The position numbers were made by a program, and so were the translations under genes. A stretch of 21,194 nucleotides of DNA from the IMG/VR virus record IMGVR_UViG_3300045581_000181, positions 1 to 21,194 of that record. The stretch is one strand, 5' to 3'. The DNA comes from a virus. The first letter of the stretch is position 1. Each line of letters opens with the position of its first letter. The notes beneath the pieces are model-generated. The model did not search any database. It saw only the letters and a program-made list of their open reading frames with translations, and was not told the DNA's origin. Shown piece by piece: positions 6,987-14,748 of this stretch.

Positions 6987-9900
6987 ATGCCACCACCGAC
7001 CGACATACAAACAGAAGCACTTCGTCGTATTGAAACAAGTGTTCTTGGACTACAAGAGGCATCTCTCAATATGACGGCAGTAACCGATGCTGCTCGTAGT
7101 ATCGTAACTGGTCGCATTGGTCTTGAACGCGCTGCCCCTTTGCAAACCATCGCCGATGAGGTGATTGGTGTTGCCAAAAAGCAAGCGCAACTAGAAGCAC
7201 GAACACAACTCAGAGCAGCAGGAAAGAAACTTGATCCTGACACAAAGGCTCGCATATCCGATGCCTTTGATACTGTATCTGAGGCTCTAAAGGACGGAAC
7301 AGACAACGCTGCACAACGAGCGGAACTCATACTTGATGTACAGGCAAAGTATGCAGAGGAACTAACAGACAAGAGACAAGCCAAGATAGTCAAACAGCAG
7401 ATAGCCAATGCAAAGCAACTGCTGCAAACTCAAAAGAAGGCTACTGTTGGATTCTTGGGAGAGATGGTAGAAGACTTCCGCGAAGGCCCTCTTGCAGAGT
7501 TTATCAGCAAAATCGAAAGCAACTATCTTGGAAAACTGCTTGTACGCTTTAGCAAAGATCAGATTGCTGCGGTTCGTGCCCGCAGAGATGCCGAGGTTGC
7601 TGCCGCTGCAAAGCAGGTAGAAGATCAGAGGCGTGCTGCTGCCATTACTAAAGGTAGAGAAGAGGCGCTGTTCAAGATTAAAGAGAACAGCGTCACACAG
7701 GAAGCGTTGAGTCTAAAGGAAAGACTTGCTACTGAAAAGATTCTATTGGACACCGCGAAGGATCGCGGAGAAACCATAGACGAGGGTAGACTCGCTACCA
7801 TTAATGAAAGTCTGGAAAAACTACAGACTTCGTTTACTGCGCGAGCAACGGCGGTTGAGCAAAGAGACAAGGCAGAAAGAGAATACGAACAGATTCTCAG
7901 GGATGATGCATACGCTAACATTGTTGCTGCAAGACAAAGAATACAAGATGCAGGAAGCGACCAGCAACTACGCGCAGAACTTGAAAGACAAGAACAGGCT
8001 CTGTATGTTGGTGAGCAAGGTGAAAGGTATAGAGCGGCGCTTGCAGAGGGAGAGAAACGAAAAGCAGCATTGCTGCAATCTCAAACTCAAGTGGAGCAGC
8101 AATCGAATGTGCTTCAGAGTATGTCAGAAACACAATTCAAGACTCAACTGGTAGAAAAGCAAAGAGCAGGCGAAACTGAAACCGAGTTTGCGGAGCGTCA
8201 ACAAGTAGCGTTCCAACAGTTCAGAAGCGAAGCAACCAAGACTGCTATTGAAGACCTTCAAGAAACAGAAGGAAGCCAATACGCAGAAGTGGGTAAGATG
8301 TACGAGCAGATTCTACAGTCTTTCTCGAACAACATTGCTTTGGAACTGAATGACATTGAGAAGAGCGGTAAACTAAATGAAGAACTAGTCAAGAGACTCG
8401 CTGCTGGCGATATCTCTGTGCAGAGTTATCGAGATGAAGCAAACGCTCTGAAGACTAGAATGGTTGCAGGCCCAAACGCTCAGTCGTATCAACCAATGGG
8501 TACAGGTGGATTCGATAGCGTGGGAGCAGGAGTTGGAGAGACTAGCATTGGTGTCGGAAGCGATCTTTACAATCTGCTTGCTGCTGATCTTCTGTTCCTG
8601 AAGAACTGGTCGAAGATAATTGGAGAACATCAGATTCTTGCTGCCAAAACAAGCAGCATGATGCTTGAGTACTTTAAAGCATTGCTAGACTACTTTGCTT
8701 CTGGTCCGATAGATGTTAGCGTTCACTATGATGAGCGCGGTACTAGAATGTCTGGAGACAGAAACAGAAGGAAGTTTGGCTCTGCTCTAGAAGAGTTGTC
8801 TGCGGGCGACCAGGCTCAGTCGCTTGTAATGCAAGAGAAGACCGCACAGACTGCTGCTGAAAGTTCTAGACTGAGTGCAGCCGAAGTGGATAGCCTAGCA
8901 CAGGTTTCTCCAGAACTAATGTCTCCTGAAGCAATCGCAAAGGCGCGTGCGGGTGATCCAGGCCTGGTTGAAAGACAAAGAGTGTTCGAGCAAGAGATTA
9001 CTCGACTCAACGACATTCTTCAAATGACAAAAGAGGAGCAGAAAACTGCCGTCAAAGACGCAGGGTTCCAATCCGTAGAACAGGTAGAGCAGGCAAAGCA
9101 ACTGCTAGAGCAACAAAGACAAGCAGAAGAAAACGACGCCACGAGAAGCGCGACTCTTCTGAAAGACGGTCTTGGAGCCAGTTCGCCTGGATGGTTGAAG
9201 GATATCAAAGAATACACCTATACTTTGCTAGAGCGAAGCAAAGAGATAGTAACCAACACAGGCACTAAACTACAAGAAACGCTGACTCCAAAGGCCTCTG
9301 AGAAGGCAAAAGCAGCAACCGCTCAGGCTACGGACACCGTGCCGCTACAGACCGCTGCACAAACTACACCAACGCCTGCCGCCGATGCGGCAACCAAAGC
9401 GTCTGAGAAGACTGAAGCGAGTGTTAGCGGTATGGCACCACCAGTTGCTGGTCCTGGTGGAGTTGCTATCTCCATCAATATTGGTGACAAGGTTGGTGGT
9501 ATAGTAAAGGAAATACAAAACAAGGCAACTGAGTTTGGAAGTGTGATTCAGACTCAAGTGCAAGCAGTTGCAGGGCAAGCCACAGAAATAGTTGGAACCC
9601 TGCAAACCAAGACAACAGAATTCGCTACCTCCATATCCAGTAGAATTCTTGCTCCATCTGCTTCTGCTGCACAGACCCAAGAGCAGACTGCAACCGCACA
9701 ACAGCAAGCAACAACACAAGCGGCCAAGGATCAGAAAAAACCAGATCAGAAAATGGGATTCTTGCAGAACCTGTTTGGTGGTGGACTGTTTGACAAGATT
9801 CGTGGAGCGATGGATGCCTTTAAAGGTGGATTCGCAAGCACTCTCAAGGCAATTGGAGAAGGCTTGCAATCTGTGTTTACCGCATTGGGCGATGGACTAA

Positions 9901-12053
9901 AGAAACTCGGCGATCCGCAAGTGTATCAGGGTGCTGTTGCGTTGTTTATGATAAGCGCCGCTCTGCTTGCATTTGCCGCCGCGATGTATGTGTTTGGTCA
10001 AACCAACTGGCTGGGAGCATTGATTGGTATTGTAGTGTTCGCTGCATTCGCTACCCTGTTTGCACTTGCTTCTGTGAAGTTGGCAGCAGTTGCACCTGCA
10101 ATTGCCATAGCAGCAAATGCTTTGCTGCTTGCTACTCTACCGCTGCTTGCGTTTGCTGCCTCCATGTACATTCTTGGGCAGGCCTTGCAGTTGTTCTCTG
10201 AGATTGGTCTGGTTGGAATGCTCTCTGCACTTGGATTCCTGGCAGGACTCGGACTCATTGCACCTCTGCTAGCCGCTGCAGGACCTGGACTGATCGCGTC
10301 ATCTGTTGGATTCCTATTGTTTGGTTTCGCGTTGATATCGTTGGGTCTTGGTATTCAGATGTTTGCCAAGGCAGCACTCAGCACACTACCAGTTGTGTTG
10401 CTGTTGCTGGCTGGACTTGCTGCCATATCGTATGTGTTCATGGCAGCAGTTCCTGCTATTGCAGCGGTTGGTGCATCATTCCTACTATGGGGAGTGTCTT
10501 TGATTGCACTTGGTCTTGGTATTCAGATGTTTGCCAAGGCAGCATTGACCCAACTACCTCTTGTGCTGCTGTTACTGGTTGGTCTTGCAGCGTTTTCGTT
10601 TATGTTCTTGGCAGCAGTTCCTGCCATAGCGGCGGTTGGTGCATCGTTCCTACTGTTCGGTGCTGCTCTGATCGCACTCGGTCTTGGTATTCAGATGTTC
10701 GCTAAGACAGCATTGACGCAGATCGGAATTGTTGTTGCGGCATTGTTGCTACTTGGTCTAGCAGCGGTATTTCTGGCTCCATTTGCACCCGCGATAGCCG
10801 CGGTTGCTATACCGTTGTTGCTGCTTGGTGCTGCTCTGATTGCTCTTGGTCTTGGTTTGACCATGATAGGTCAAGCAGTAAAGTCAATGTCATTCAGCAC
10901 TCTTCCTGCACTTGCTATTGGACTGATGCTATTGGCAGTAGCAGCAATACCCCTTGCAGTTGCTGCACCGTTCTTGATGATTGCTGCTTTGGGAGTGTGG
11001 GCGTTTGGATACGCATTGCAGACTTTGGGAGCAGGCATCGCCGCATTCGATCAAATAGGTACAGGAAACATACTGTCTGTGTTTGCATCTCTAATGATGC
11101 TTGCGTTTGTTGCTCCGTTCTTGCTTGGTGCTAGCCTGGTACTCATGCTTGCAGCGCCTGGATTCTGGGCGTTTGGATACGCATTGCAGTCTTTGGCGCA
11201 AGGCATCATGTCATTCAATGATGTTGGACTAGCAGGTATCCTAGCAACATTTGGTACACTATCCATGATATCCGCAATGGCACCTACGCTGTTCCTTGCA
11301 AGCGTGTTCTTGCTTGCAGCAGCGCCTGGATGGCTTGCTTTCGCTACAGCATTGATGGTATTGGGATACGCTCTTGGATTCTTCACAGAGAATGCAGAAG
11401 GCATACTACCCGCTTTGGCTGCGTTGGCTGGTCTTGCAGCAATGAGTCCGTTCCTAGCAATAGCGGGTATCGGTCTGATGATCGCCGCGCCTGGATTCAT
11501 GGCGTTTGGAGTTGCCATTGCTGTGCTTGGAGCGTCATTGGTGATCTTCGGAAAGGCAATCAACATGATTGCCGAGGGATTGGAAACGCTCGCGGATATC
11601 GTGGGATGGATTCCTCTGATTGCAGTAAGCATCGGACTCATGGTGCTGCTACTGCTGCCGTTGGTTGTTCCCATGCTGATCGTTGCTGCCGCCCTTGCGC
11701 TGTTTGCGTTCTCGTTGATTGCATACGCAAATGCGTTGGGACTAGTAACCCTTGCTCAAGCAAATGCAGCAATTCCTGAGCAAGCGTCACAGTCTCAGGT
11801 CACATACAATGTTGCAGATATGCAGATTGACAATCTGCCCCTGAGTTTCCCTGAGTTCACCATCATTCAACAGTCTGGCAATACGATGGGCGAGGGTGTA
11901 GGTAACGCTGTTGCCAATGTACTGAACTCTGTTATTGCTCCAATCATTGTCGGAGGCGGTGGTGGAGGAAACGGAACAACTGGTCCTATCCGAAACACAG
12001 AGAACACCTTCCGCAGAGTACAAGAACGCTTCTACAATGCCGCGCTGATCTAA
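6987..12053 (+). CDS. Tail tape measure protein, 1688 residues
   Basis: The longest gene in the window, directly after the chaperone frame. Residues 1 to about 480 are charged coiled coil (many EQR-rich helices such as ERQEQALYVGEQGERYRAAL). About 480-780 is mixed helical. About 780-960 is an Ala/Thr/Gln-rich low-complexity linker. About 990-1525 is a long hydrophobic array of 56-residue repeats, for example ALGLGIQMFAKAALTQLPLV. The end is a Gly-rich turn (six glycines) followed by a charged tail. Tape measure proteins span the tail lumen and set its length; their hydrophobic region is thought to help DNA passage through the host membrane. At about 0.15 nm per residue the full protein would correspond to roughly 250 nm, longer than a T4 tail, unless it is processed. 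The start is weakly supported by GGTAAGAG. Confidence 0.85.
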   Translation: MPPPTDIQTEALRRIETSVLGLQEASLNMTAVTDAARSIVTGRIGLERAAPLQTIADEVIGVAKKQAQLEARTQLRAAGKKLDPDTKARISDAFDTVSEALKDGTDNAAQRAELILDVQAKYAEELTDKRQAKIVKQQIANAKQLLQTQKKATVGFLGEMVEDFREGPLAEFISKIESNYLGKLLVRFSKDQIAAVRARRDAEVAAAAKQVEDQRRAAAITKGREEALFKIKENSVTQEALSLKERLATEKILLDTAKDRGETIDEGRLATINESLEKLQTSFTARATAVEQRDKAEREYEQILRDDAYANIVAARQRIQDAGSDQQLRAELERQEQALYVGEQGERYRAALAEGEKRKAALLQSQTQVEQQSNVLQSMSETQFKTQLVEKQRAGETETEFAERQQVAFQQFRSEATKTAIEDLQETEGSQYAEVGKMYEQILQSFSNNIALELNDIEKSGKLNEELVKRLAAGDISVQSYRDEANALKTRMVAGPNAQSYQPMGTGGFDSVGAGVGETSIGVGSDLYNLLAADLLFLKNWSKIIGEHQILAAKTSSMMLEYFKALLDYFASGPIDVSVHYDERGTRMSGDRNRRKFGSALEELSAGDQAQSLVMQEKTAQTAAESSRLSAAEVDSLAQVSPELMSPEAIAKARAGDPGLVERQRVFEQEITRLNDILQMTKEEQKTAVKDAGFQSVEQVEQAKQLLEQQRQAEENDATRSATLLKDGLGASSPGWLKDIKEYTYTLLERSKEIVTNTGTKLQETLTPKASEKAKAATAQATDTVPLQTAAQTTPTPAADAATKASEKTEASVSGMAPPVAGPGGVAISINIGDKVGGIVKEIQNKATEFGSVIQTQVQAVAGQATEIVGTLQTKTTEFATSISSRILAPSASAAQTQEQTATAQQQATTQAAKDQKKPDQKMGFLQNLFGGGLFDKIRGAMDAFKGGFASTLKAIGEGLQSVFTALGDGLKKLGDPQVYQGAVALFMISAALLAFAAAMYVFGQTNWLGALIGIVVFAAFATLFALASVKLAAVAPAIAIAANALLLATLPLLAFAASMYILGQALQLFSEIGLVGMLSALGFLAGLGLIAPLLAAAGPGLIASSVGFLLFGFALISLGLGIQMFAKAALSTLPVVLLLLAGLAAISYVFMAAVPAIAAVGASFLLWGVSLIALGLGIQMFAKAALTQLPLVLLLLVGLAAFSFMFLAAVPAIAAVGASFLLFGAALIALGLGIQMFAKTALTQIGIVVAALLLLGLAAVFLAPFAPAIAAVAIPLLLLGAALIALGLGLTMIGQAVKSMSFSTLPALAIGLMLLAVAAIPLAVAAPFLMIAALGVWAFGYALQTLGAGIAAFDQIGTGNILSVFASLMMLAFVAPFLLGASLVLMLAAPGFWAFGYALQSLAQGIMSFNDVGLAGILATFGTLSMISAMAPTLFLASVFLLAAAPGWLAFATALMVLGYALGFFTENAEGILPALAALAGLAAMSPFLAIAGIGLMIAAPGFMAFGVAIAVLGASLVIFGKAINMIAEGLETLADIVGWIPLIAVSIGLMVLLLLPLVVPMLIVAAALALFAFSLIAYANALGLVTLAQANAAIPEQASQSQVTYNVADMQIDNLPLSFPEFTIIQQSGNTMGEGVGNAVANVLNSVIAPIIVGGGGGGNGTTGPIRNTENTFRRVQERFYNAALI
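9960..11560 (+). repeat. 168-bp (56-residue) tandem repeats inside the tape measure gene
   Basis: GGTCTTGG(T) recurs at 10344, 10512, 10680 and 10848, exactly 168 bases apart, with the first three copies continuing as GGTATTCAGATGTT. GCGTTTGGATACGCATTGCA recurs at 11001 and 11169, again 168 apart. A related pair at 9969 and 10149 is 180 apart. The units thus keep the 56-residue period over some nine copies, with the middle ones nearly identical in DNA, which points to recent duplication. Each unit encodes two hydrophobic helices separated by a Gly/Ala-rich turn. Confidence 0.85.
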
Positions 12054-12057
12054 AACG

Positions 12058-12091
12058 AAAGCAGCCTGACCGTTCTTGGTCAGGCCGCTTT
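12058..12091. terminator. Terminator-like hairpin between convergent genes
   Basis: GCCTGACC (12064-12071) pairs with GGTCAGGC (12078-12085) around the loop GTTCTT. After one mismatch, AAAGC pairs with GCTTT. It lies five bases after the tape measure stop. The downstream T run is short on the + strand; on the minus strand the copy runs into a T-rich stretch (TTTCG). It may serve both convergent operons. The remaining bases up to 12204 show no gene or RNA that I can support. Confidence 0.7.
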
Positions 12092-12204
12092 CTGTCCCTG
12101 TACGCCAGGTGCTAGTGCGCTGAAAGAAGATCAGGTCGAATGCTAGGCGTTAGTGGCCACAGCGCGGGGTGTCATCGTCCACCGATACAGAGCCCTGTCC
12201 GATC

Positions 12205-12786
12205 TTACTCTTGATCCAGTTTTAGTTTTGGCAGTCTGCCTGGACGAACCTTAGTTCGCTTCCAACGGCGAGTTCGCTGCATAAGTCTGTACGAGTAGTC
12301 CATGTCAGCAATTTCGCGCTTGTACACCTCAATGTTTACTGGCAATCTATAGTCTTTGATGTACTGTAACGCACGGGCATCAGCATCCAGTTCGCAGACG
12401 CGAACACGATTAAAGATGTCTGTGATCTCGTCTGCGTCCAGTTCTAGTTTTCCGTCAACCCAATCGTCCATGAGTTCCTGTGCGTCATGGCCATTAGGCA
12501 TGGTTGTCACCGTCCACGCAGGATCGTTGAAAAACCATTGACTCATGTGACCAAACTCATGTGCAAGTACTGCAAGCCATTTGCTTCTAGGCCTGCCTCT
12601 TGCTACTGCAAGCACACCTGGCGCTTTGCCATGGGGTGCTGAGAAGTACCCTGCTAGTTCTCCTCGCGGTTCTCCAAGTGCGGTCAGGCTTGCGCCTTTA
12701 CCCCATACCAACTTCACATTAGTAAGTTCGCAACACCGTTTCACTACTTGAAGAAACTCTTGTACTCTACGGTCTGTGGTAGTCAT
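12205..12786 (-). CDS. Putative zinc metallopeptidase (HExxH)
   Basis: A 193-residue soluble protein with the zinc motif HEFGH at 76-80 (LAVLAHEFGHMSQW) and a downstream acidic motif CELDADA at 131-137. E132 or D134 could supply the third ligand, as in gluzincin-like phage and ImmA/SprT-like peptidases. The C-terminus is strongly basic (RRWKRTKVRPGR). The start ATG 12786-12784 is chosen because AAAGGAGAC stands 4-5 bases upstream; an ATG 105 bases further up lacks one and runs into the next gene. The substrate is unknown. No signal peptide is seen, so it would act in the cytoplasm or virion. Confidence 0.7.
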   Translation of the reverse strand: MTTTDRRVQEFLQVVKRCCELTNVKLVWGKGASLTALGEPRGELAGYFSAPHGKAPGVLAVARGRPRSKWLAVLAHEFGHMSQWFFNDPAWTVTTMPNGHDAQELMDDWVDGKLELDADEITDIFNRVRVCELDADARALQYIKDYRLPVNIEVYKREIADMDYSYRLMQRTRRWKRTKVRPGRLPKLKLDQE

Positions 12787-12869
12787 AGAAGTCTCCTTTC
12801 GGTTGCTAGGTAAGTATACCCTATGTACCACGGGAAGCAAGCCATGCCACCTGGCATTGGACAGATCGT

Positions 12870-13364
12870 TCAAATGTTTTTGGATGCCCACTCTGCAAAT
12901 GTGACATATGGCATTGGCGCCTGATGCTCTTGCACTTCTGGCACATCTACCATGAGTACTTTCACAGAATTGGCGTGCCAGAACCCTATATCCATGCGGG
13001 TGTTGCCACCCATGATACGCATGGCGCCAGAGGCAAATCTCAGAACAATTGGCATTGATGTGGGTTCGCCGTCCACTATGCGCTGCTCAAGGGCCTTTAG
13101 AGTTTTCTCGTTTCGGTACTTGGGATACGAAGCGTATCCTTTGATGAGAGACAGCAGTTCCTTGAAACTGCGTGTACCTGAGCGGTTCTGAATCTTGTCG
13201 TCCATGCTGCGCGTTACCGTGACTACTTTGGCTTTCGCTAACGCTTTCTTGAAGTGTTCCAGCGTGGGCCAGAAGTCACCGTACTCAGGTTCAAGGTGGT
13301 GCTTGTACTCCACATTGTACTCTTGTTCGATGTCTGAAGGGCGTGGTTGAGTCCAGTTTGCCAT
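12870..13364 (-). CDS. ParB-like (ParB/sulfiredoxin-fold) domain protein
   Basis: A 164-residue soluble protein. The C-terminal half contains LEQRIVDGEPTSMPIVLRF, ASGAMRIMGGNTRMDIGFWH and VKVLMVDVP, which follow the ParB-type pattern: a strand, then a G-G-N-[TH]-R-[LM] motif (119-124), a helix, then a strand. In ParB proteins this motif binds nucleotide. Here the domain stands alone without a DNA-binding HTH that I can see. The N-terminal half is unassigned. The start at 13364 (MANWTQPRPS) is favoured over an upstream ATG at 13406 that would overlap the divergent HNH gene. Neither has a good ribosome site. It lies 83 bases upstream of the metallopeptidase, probably in one operon. Confidence 0.55.
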   Translation of the reverse strand: MANWTQPRPSDIEQEYNVEYKHHLEPEYGDFWPTLEHFKKALAKAKVVTVTRSMDDKIQNRSGTRSFKELLSLIKGYASYPKYRNEKTLKALEQRIVDGEPTSMPIVLRFASGAMRIMGGNTRMDIGFWHANSVKVLMVDVPEVQEHQAPMPYVTFAEWASKNI

Positions 13365-13369
13365 CGCTG

Positions 13370-13377
13370 TATCTATA
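13370..13377 (+). promoter_or_regulatory. Candidate late-type promoter element TATCTATA upstream of the injected-protein cassette
   Basis: TATCTATA matches T4 late TATAAATA at 6 of 8 and lies 19 bases before the ATG of the first cassette gene, in the 32-base gap between divergent genes. Late expression would suit proteins that must be packaged in the head. This is a motif-level suggestion only. Confidence 0.3.
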
Positions 13378-13396
13378 CGGGCAACTACATAGAAAG

Positions 13397-13687
13397 ATGA
13401 AGACATTCCTACAGTTCATCTCAGAAGCAGATCGGGACTACCGTGCAGAAAGACTCAAACTGTACGGTGGCAAGAATCCCACTCCCAAGCAACTCGCTGC
13501 CCGTCAAAAGAAGGTGAAGCGTGTTCTGGCAAGACGCAAACTGGAACGCGACGGCAAGGTAAGCAAGGGCGACGGCAAGGATGTAGACCACAAGAACGGT
13601 GACGCTCTTGACAACCGCCCAAGCAATCTGCGAGTCATGGATCGTAGCAAGAACCGTGGCCGCGACAACAACAAGTGGAGAAAGTAA
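13397..13687 (+). CDS. HNH endonuclease with capsid-targeting-like N-terminus
   Basis: A 96-residue protein. Residues 1-10, MKTFLQFISE, resemble the T4 capsid-targeting sequence (MKTYQEFIAE in an internal protein) and end in I-S-E, a fit to the gp21 cleavage motif [LI]-x-E. A basic linker follows (QKKVKRVLARRKLE), then an HNH core with DVDHKNGDALDNRPSNLRV at 62-80 (D64-H65 and N77) and SKNRGR at 84-89. The start at 13397 is chosen because it begins with the targeting peptide; an in-frame ATG at 13343 lies inside the divergent gene. It is first in a run of seven overlapping genes. If packaged, the nuclease would enter the host with the DNA. A free-standing homing nuclease is the alternative, but its operon position and leader argue against this. 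Confidence 0.8.
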   Translation: MKTFLQFISEADRDYRAERLKLYGGKNPTPKQLAARQKKVKRVLARRKLERDGKVSKGDGKDVDHKNGDALDNRPSNLRVMDRSKNRGRDNNKWRK

Positions 13688-14739
13688 TGAAGAGTTTCAA
13701 ATCGTTCCTATCAGAAAATGTCAGCAAAGGCGAAGACTACGAGGTAGTCATCGTGAACGCATGGAACTGCAAGCAAGAGAACAAGAAGACCTGCAAGAGC
13801 GGTGGTGCAATACCGATTGCAGTTGGTCGTGCCATTGTTGATTCGCTGGCATCCTATGGATTCAAGAGTGGTGTCGCTACTAGACTAGGTGACGCTTCTA
13901 TCGAAGTGACCCCTGAATGGGCGAAGTACTTTGAAGGTGGAAAGGTTCCTAGCGGCACCAAGACTCCAAAGACAGATGTTATGATTGGTAAGAAGCGATG
14001 CAGCGTAAAGATGGGCGTGGGGCAACTCATGTCTGCTGCAAAGGCTGAAAGCACCGCTACCTTCTACGCTGCCGCCAAAAAGAGCAAAGGCACAAGCGCA
14101 GCGGTTGCAGCAAAGGTAGAAGAGCAGATCAAGAGTCTTGCGAGTTCAACCCTAGCGAAGAAAAAGGGTGAAATCGCTCCGATGATTAAGGCTGGTAAGG
14201 ACGCTGCAATCAATCGTGCCGAAGCAGCGCACAAGGCGCTCATGCAGACTCTGAAAGATGCCTTTGCAAACGATGCAGGGTTTGCTGCTGCCTTCGTACA
14301 CGAAGCAATGAGCGGTGATGTAAAGTTCGGAAAGAGTTCTCTTGCCCGTGCAGAGTACATCCTTTCCACCAATGCAGACGGCAGCAAAGTCAGCGTGTAC
14401 ACCATTGACGATGCAGCGTACTGTGCTGCTGTTGCCAAGAAAGCAAGAGTGCAAGTGCGGTTCAAGACCACCTCTGAGAAAAAGGGTGACAAGAAAACTG
14501 GATACTACCGCTACTGGAGCGTGGTCGCCCTTATCATGGGCAAGATGGAAGAAGAGTTTGCCGCTGCTGGTGATACTCTCACAGAAGGTATACTCACCGA
14601 CATTTGGGGTCGTATCACCGCATTCGTGTCAGAGATATGGAACAGCATCAAGAGTTGGCTCTACGAGTCATGGCAAAATCTCATGGCGTTCCTAGACATT
14701 GATGTGGATGTGGTGTTCGACAACGCTATCGAGTTCTGA
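13687..14739 (+). CDS. Putative head-packaged protein, possible PD-(D/E)xK-type nuclease
   Basis: A 350-residue protein. MKSFKSFLSE at 1-10 is a capsid-targeting-like leader ending L-S-E. The region 94-121, PKTDVMIGKKRCSVKMG then GQLMSAAKAE, has an acidic residue (D97), ten residues later S-V-K108, then Q113 and E121. This resembles a PD-(D/E)xK nuclease core with Ser in place of the second acid. A later segment HEAMSGDVKFGKSS may add an N-terminal-type glutamate. The middle is Lys/Ala-rich helix. The C-terminal 50 residues (GILTDIWGRITAFVSEIWNS, then WLYESWQNLMAFL) form amphipathic, Trp-rich helices that could touch a membrane. TAATG overlap with the HNH gene and GGAG 7 bases upstream support the start. 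The nuclease assignment is tentative; the leader is clear. Confidence 0.6.
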   Translation: MKSFKSFLSENVSKGEDYEVVIVNAWNCKQENKKTCKSGGAIPIAVGRAIVDSLASYGFKSGVATRLGDASIEVTPEWAKYFEGGKVPSGTKTPKTDVMIGKKRCSVKMGVGQLMSAAKAESTATFYAAAKKSKGTSAAVAAKVEEQIKSLASSTLAKKKGEIAPMIKAGKDAAINRAEAAHKALMQTLKDAFANDAGFAAAFVHEAMSGDVKFGKSSLARAEYILSTNADGSKVSVYTIDDAAYCAAVAKKARVQVRFKTTSEKKGDKKTGYYRYWSVVALIMGKMEEEFAAAGDTLTEGILTDIWGRITAFVSEIWNSIKSWLYESWQNLMAFLDIDVDVVFDNAIEF

Positions 14740-14748
14740 GGTGCAACC

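Noticed and set aside
9345-9869. Minus-strand frame of 174 codons rich in Cys and Leu
   Set aside because: Antisense to the low-complexity linker of the tape measure gene; no recognisable protein features.
10344-11180. Regular 168-bp repeats as a possible CRISPR array or satellite
   Set aside because: They are in frame inside one long gene, the whole unit is conserved without unique spacers, and the period equals 56 codons.
11051-11674. Minus-strand frame of 207 codons opposite the tape measure repeats
   Set aside because: Mirror image of the repetitive Ala/Leu-coding array; rich in Asn, Pro, Ala and Ser with no domain pattern.
12092-12204. Possible tRNA or small RNA in the gap after the tape measure gene (a GGTCGAAT stretch looks like a T-loop)
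   Set aside because: The bases around it do not form a 5-bp T-stem, and no acceptor or anticodon arms could be paired.
13343-13396. Upstream ATG at 13343 for the HNH protein
   Set aside because: It would start within the divergent ParB-like gene, has no ribosome site, and would bury the capsid-targeting-like leader that starts at 13397.
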